Source: Gnetum montanum
Lineage: Eukaryota; Streptophyta; Gnetopsida; Gnetales; Gnetaceae
Length of the DNA: 64,000 bases
Assembly (NCBI GenBank): GCA_015680685.1
Contig: MNCI01016577.1
Span: 1 to 64,000 of the forward strand
Direction: 5' to 3'
This document shows positions 59,242 to 64,000 of the stretch, one piece after another (within the stretch, counting starts at the first letter, position 1; every line of letters begins with the position of its first letter). The notes below the pieces were generated by a model. It made no database searches. It had not been told where the DNA came from and saw only the letters and a program-made list of their open reading frames with translations. The translations under genes and the position numbers were made by a program.

Positions 59242-59588
59242 ATTATTATTTTTAAATACATGTAAATTGAGAGTACTNTCTTTCAAACCATAAGTTGGAT
59301 TTTGATGAAATTGGTATCGTTGGAATCTTCTCAAAGAGTACTTCGCCAAATAACTTCACTTTAATAGACCTAAAAATCATAAAATAAAAAAAGTGAACCT
59401 TAGCTTTTTTTTTTTTAAAAGTATATGTTAACTTTTATTAAATCTTTTGTTATCTAAAGTTATACTTTCTCTTTTCTTTTACTAAGATTTCTATAATTAT
59501 ATTATAAATATAAGAAGTAAGTTGATTTACTCATCATAACTAGCAAAAGATTATCTATGAAGAAGTTTTACTATTATAAAGAATTCAT

Positions 59589-61650
59589 GGCTTACAAACG
59601 TCAAATTTCTCCTTAGGCCCCTTTAGGTAGCCACTCTTTATTGCCTAATAATATTTTTCTACCCAAAAATAATGTTCTTATTGCTTTTGATCAGTTTCAT
59701 AGCTCACTTGGGATGGATGGTTTTTAGTTTCTCACTACTTCTATATTGGTTGATTTACTGGTTTTCCTAATTTTTAAACTTTTCTTTTGCAAGGGTGTTC
59801 TTGTAGAGTGGTTTAAGTAATATGATAATAAGAAAAACACTATTTTTCAATTAGTTTTTGGAGTGGTAATGATCCTTTCTCTTGATATCAAAGTAATCTT
59901 AGGTTTTCAACTAGGAGAGGATCCGTTGATTCCTACAACTTGTTCTTCATAATTTAAATCTTTATGTAAGACAGAATTATCCAATTATGTTGTTAATTTT
60001 GTCATTCGCAAAAACCAATTCATTCATAAAGATTTTATTAATGATGCTTATTTTGACTTATGTTTATTTATTAGTAGTAAGGTTGTATGGTATAGACAAC
60101 AATCCAATGTTAGTTCCTATTATATTTTCATACTTGGGTTTATAATTGGTCGATATCATGTTTCTCTACTTTTTATACTGCTATGACCAATATTTCTATT
60201 GCCCACTAATATCCTTTAAAATCCTATATTCTATGTTGTATACTTTTGATCATGAGCTTAATTTATGATCATCCCAAAAAAAATGTTTTACTCATTATGA
60301 TCCTATATTCTATGTTTTATTATTTCCTTATTTCTTAATTATGTTTTTATTTTATGTATTTGATAGTGCAATCTTGGTTGCAGAATGAACCAATGCAGAG
60401 TGCTGAATTTGTACAAGTTGAAGAAATTCAATGTATTTCAACCTTTGGTATAGTTCAATCGCAAGAACAAGTCATAGTTCCTACTTCCAAGGTATATATT
60501 TAAATATAATTTACAAAATTAAATATCTTATCTATATTTTTATATTCTATTTTATTATTATTTTTTTTGTAATAATTTTTTTTTGCAAACACAATGTACT
60601 GGGCAATGTTCTAGTAGTCTAGTAGTTATAAGACAATCAACCCAACAGCAGGCTCAACAACAATTCCAACCAACTTCTTAACAAGGTTCAAGATGTGATA
60701 AGGAAAAGCAACTAGAGGTAGGTTTTAATTTAAATACTTTCTTCTTTTCCTTGTATAACATTAATAACAATTTAATTTTTTTTATGTTGCAGAGGTTTAT
60801 AGAGCAATGAGAGATGAATAGAGGTGATGCAGGTGCTACTTTTGCATAGATTCCTATTCCACCACCACCTAGATCACCACTTATAGCTTCTTTTTCTTCA
60901 ACACTTGGAAGAGGTTCCATTCCATAGGTAGCATCAACAACAATTTTTGAATCTATTCTAGTGGTTTCTTTTTTCTCTATCTTTGGTTCTTCTTATTCTA
61001 TGGGAAAGATAGCGGTAGTTGCTAAGGAAGAACTTGTGTTTCTTCAACGTATTAATCAACAAATTTTAGATAAAAAATATTATTTTGTTTGTAAGGATGT
61101 CTATCATCTATGGGAGTCACAATCATGCAATTTCAAAGTAGAATATGATTTAGTACAGGCTAGACTTCCATCATCTTGGCATCCAATTCCTGAGGAGGAT
61201 CCAGATGCTATACAAAATCTGGAGTAACTCTTAGGAGAGTTGGATAGTGCAACATGTTTTGCTTGCCATTTGGATACTCGTGCACATTTCCTTCAAATTG
61301 ATAATGATTGATTTCAAGTAATATATATATTTTTCTTGCTTTTTTCCTTTTGGTTTGTTGATTTATTCATAACTCATAATTTAAATTTTGTTTCTATAGA
61401 GAAAGGAAAAAGAATGGCAAAGAGACATGGATGATCAATCAGTACAAATGGAAATGTTGAAGACTCAACTTCAAAGAAAAGAGGAATTAGCAGTTGCAGC
61501 AAGATGTGCGACCAAATATATCAAACAACTATGTGATGGACTAGTTGGATGTAAAGCAGTGCTTAGCAAAAGAAGATGCTACTATTGAAGAGAGAGAATC
61601 ACAATTGAAGATAGTTATAGATCTTCTTGAATCATTTGGTTGTAACAAAT
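59589..61650 (+). pseudogene. Multi-exon gene antisense to D, plant-mobile-domain-like first exon
   Basis: Plus strand, opposite to D. Exon 1 (59589 to about 60190) encodes MAYKRQISP, then VLIAFDQFHSSLGMDGF and KGVLVEWFK, FGVVMILSLDIKVILGFQLG, EDPLIP; spacing resembles the plant mobile domain (LVERW..., F.L..GE.T.TL.DV..LLGL...G.P). Exon 2 is 60384-60491, open, 36 codons. Exon 3 ends at 60717 and is Gln-rich. Exon 4 is 60793-61317 (Pro-rich, then KEELVFLQRINQQILDKKYY). Exon 5 starts at 61400 and is coiled coil (MEMLKTQLQRKEELAVAA). Junctions fit GT...AG (AAG|GTATAT, GAG|GTAGGT, CAA|GTAATA; TTGCAG|, TTGCAG|, CTATAG|), and the introns I can frame are phase 0. About ten stops. AATAAAATAAAATAA near 61735 could be its poly(A) signal. 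Function unknown; pseudogene now. Confidence 0.6.
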
Positions 61651-61840
61651 AATTGTAGTTGCCCCTTTTCTTTATTTTCCCATTCTACCCCCTTTTTTCT
61701 TTAATGATGTACTTCCTCTTCATTCCTTTTGATAATAAAATAAAATAATATTTTCCTACAAGTTGTTATTTTTTTAAATGTACTTATGTTCTATGATAAT
61801 AATAAAATAAGGTTTTTCTTTTATTTTGGTTTCTAAATCA

Positions 61841-61858
61841 TGGTTTGCTTCAATACCA
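61841..61858 (-). promoter_or_regulatory. Primer binding site of D, decayed initiator-Met type
   Basis: Minus strand TGGTATTGAAGCAAACC, two bases inside the 5' LTR; begins like the initiator-Met site TGGTATCAGAGC. Confidence 0.65.
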
Positions 61859-61860
61859 AA

Positions 61861-62374
61861 TGTGACATCCCATTCCCGAATGTCATTAAAATACAAACAC
61901 CTAATTTATTATAATCATCATGGATAACATATTGGAAAGATTATAAATACTTAAATAATGAATTAATTAGAAAATAAATAATTGATACTAAAGAATTAAG
62001 CAAGGAAAGAAAAATGAAAGAATTGTGTTAATGGAAGAGAGTACTGTAATGCCCTTTTGGGTTGTCTTCCTATACCACTTAAGCCTTAGAGGCAATCCAA
62101 CACTACCACCATAGTTAGGCCTATAACCCAGCTAGAAGGGTGTGCCAGTCCCCTTCCTATCCCACTTTATCTAGCTCCCATTACTTGCCTCTCTAGGCTT
62201 TGCAACTCCATGCCAGCACAACCTCTAACCCCGACCATAAATAGCATAGGTCAAACCCTTTACTAAGGGATACATGAATAGTCATAACTCCTCATAACAG
62301 GGTACCCCTTGATTAGAAGGTTAATTACATTATTTACAATTGTTTCCACCCTTAACAAGGGACAGGATGTTACA
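61861..62374 (-). repeat. 5' LTR of D
   Basis: 514 bp, plus-strand text TGTGACATCCC...GATGTTACA, followed by the ATTGC duplication at 62375-62379. Confidence 0.92.
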
Positions 62375-64000
62375 ATTGCCTTGTGGATTAGGCAATCTTA
62401 TGGGTGGTTGCCTCTTAGAAAACTTTGAATATAAGGCATAAACTCTAGATTCTTGCAAGTGTGAGAGCATTGGGAAATAGGATGTTCATATTAGTAGATG
62501 TCACATCCTTCATCTTCTATTTTAAAATTTGCAACCTCATCAACTACTGTAGCAATACCTTTCTATTGATGGTAGTTCTTTATTGCATTCTTTCTTTTGC
62601 TTTTGTCTTTATCCCTATTCCCCCACTTCATTTTCTCCTTCATAATTTTTAGAATAGCTTAGAACTTATTATTCAAGAAGTCCCACATTTTATCCACCTT
62701 AGCTAATATCTTTGTGATAGATTTTTGAATTAGCAAGGTTTTTCTTTGTACAACCTCCTCTAGTACTGCTTCCTCCTTAGGATCATAGAGACATACCTCT
62801 CTTTTGTGGATGGAGGAGCCTCTATTATATTCCTGTACACTTTCTCTATTCTTTATTTCTTCTTATTCTTTTTTTACTTGATCAGTAAGCCTTTATATTT
62901 GATGGACTCTCATTTCTAACAATCTTCCTTAAGTGTAGACCATAAGAGTTTAGTGGAAAAGCTGATCACTTTGAGAGAAACTATGGTCTAGGCATCGGTG
63001 TAAAAGAGAACAATACCTTTCCAAGGCTACATAAAGGGATTCATGATTATCTTATTTTTATCTTTGAATTTTTTCTTCAAGTTGAATAGCCTATAGTGCA
63101 TTTTATATTTGTCATTGAATAATTCCAACATTGTTCCATCTACGTATAGACTCTAGCTCCAAAGACTACTACCAAATTTTAGCCTCTTTGATGAGTATTC
63201 TAGGGAATAGTTTGAGCTTCTACAAGTCATTTTTAATGTTTCACAAAACATAGGAATTATGAAATGCTTACCAGTTATGTTGTGGATCACCATTGTAATC
63301 TCTTTTAAACTTAGGGGTGTTATTCATATGTAGCCATTTGATCTAGCTATTCCTTTGATGCCTGGTGGAAATATGAACTTCCTCTAAGATGTTTATCATA
63401 GTTCTAGTAGCAAGAAATAGTTCATCATAGTCATCATATTCATAATGATCCTTATCATGGTCATATCTTTTATGATGTGGCCTACTATGCCTTCTCTCCT
63501 GATGATGTTTCTCATCTTCTTATCATTGTCTATGTTCGTTCCTTCCCCCTTTGTGATGGGATCTCTTGTTATCTCCATCTTTACCTTGATCATTTGTTAT
63601 TTAGTTTCAATCATTTTTCCCTTGTCATAGCTTGTCAATGAGATGGATGGTGATGATGGAGAACTAGAAGATTTCCTCTAGGTTACCCTCCTACTTTGGT
63701 TCCTTAGTTGTTCTTTTGGTGTATGACTAGGAAGTCATAGCCTTGAGGTTCCCCTGGTTTTGGGACCAGTTCCCTTATCTTGTTTGCTTTCCAAGTTTGA
63801 ACATAACCATTGAAGAGTTATATTATTCTAACTAAAGGATGGAGAACCTTGGCATTGGAATCACCCTAATGGATGTTCAGTATTCTCCTTTTCTAAATAC
63901 AAGGTTAGTGAGATCGAGACCTTCTTGCCCTTAGAGGATTCATGGTAGACCTCCATGAGTTTATCTTTTCTAAGTTGGGATTTTGTTGGCTGATAGTCTT
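62375..64000 (-). pseudogene. Athila gag of element C, right-hand part
   Basis: Read right to left it follows the gag of F: YDELFLATRTMINILEEVHI (about 63440-63380), DYNGDPQHN, LKLFPRI, TMLELFNDKYKMHYRLFNLK (about 63135-63080), and the decayed zinc-finger region near 62500. It breaks at the LPYPQGN-equivalent position where D entered, and the remainder is at 45409. Very many stops and frameshifts. The N terminus and 5' LTR of C lie beyond the right edge. Confidence 0.75.

Larger units (their letters stand above)
58053..59588. other. Leader of D next to gag, with simple repeats
   Basis: No gene seen; the open frames at 58765-59118 are low-complexity. It contains a minisatellite (58811-58932), an A-rich run (58947-59030), TA runs (59132-59150, 59212-59238), a palindrome (59170-59187) and an N at 59278. 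Ordinary chromoviruses have a short leader here. Confidence 0.65.
45410..62374 (-). mobile_element. D: chromovirus (Ty3/gypsy with chromodomain), split by F
   Basis: 3' LTR 45410-45919, 5' LTR 61861-62374 (by eye 92-94% alike), perfect duplication ATTGC at 45405-45409 and 62375-62379. Reading right to left: primer site, 3.8 kb leader with an antisense gene, gag, protease, RT, RNase H, integrase, chromodomain, polypurine tract. About 9.3 kb without the 7.65 kb element F. RT keeps YMDD and protease keeps DSGA, but scattered stops and one integrase frameshift inactivate it. Confidence 0.92.

Overview
This window looks like nuclear DNA of a seed plant with a large, repeat-filled genome; I cannot tell gymnosperm from angiosperm. 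I recognise no ordinary host gene, rRNA or tRNA gene. Almost everything is LTR retrotransposon, in several layers of nesting. Four single-N characters (15699, 15940, 34609, 59278) mark contig joins. Names used below: P, A, B, COP, E, S1, S2, R, T, C, D and F are working labels for elements or fragments.

Left block, 1-14518, minus strand. P (Athila-type: 5' LTR 706-1533, tRNA-Asp primer site, start of gag) continues off the left edge. It sits in the 3' UTR of A, another Athila-type element (5' LTR 8475-9497, gag 6364-8343). A has no visible pol but carries an extra ORF3 (1764-4469) with its own TATA promoter and a splice acceptor at its ATG. B (10760-14370) is a decayed second copy of ORF3 and its upstream region.

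Middle block, 14519-32084, plus strand. COP is a Ty1/copia element (14524-32079) flanked by a perfect TGTTG duplication, with gag but no recognisable pol. A pol-bearing but dead Athila, E (17693-27314), lies inside its gag. A solo Athila LTR lies inside each COP LTR (S1, S2). The 240 bases between the first two Ns are inverted, apparently by a scaffolding error.

Next, 32085-41105: a diverged repeat R in direct and inverted copies, then a minus-strand Tat-like Ty3/gypsy element T. Its domain order reads protease, archaeal-type RNase H, RT, RNase H, integrase, so the extra RNase H lies before RT.

Right block, 41106-64000: a three-level nest. C (minus-strand Athila, gag-PR-RT-RNH-INT, decayed) is split by the chromovirus D (45410-62374, minus, perfect ATTGC duplication). 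D's integrase is split by F (46730-54381, plus), the youngest element: LTRs about 98% alike by eye and an uninterrupted 1114-codon gag-protease ORF. F has lost RT, RNase H and integrase by an internal deletion that keeps the frame, so it must depend on enzymes supplied by relatives such as E or C. Between D's primer site and its gag lies a 2 kb multi-exon gene on the opposite strand, with phase-0 introns and a first exon resembling the plant mobile domain. This and the ORF3 promoter arrangement are the most unusual items.

LTR divergence ranks the insertions as nesting requires: COP LTRs differ most, then E inside it; D differs moderately and F inside it hardly at all. A CpG-rich palindrome array built on GCGATATCGC sits just upstream of the TATA box in every Athila-type LTR here and at ORF3's internal promoter.
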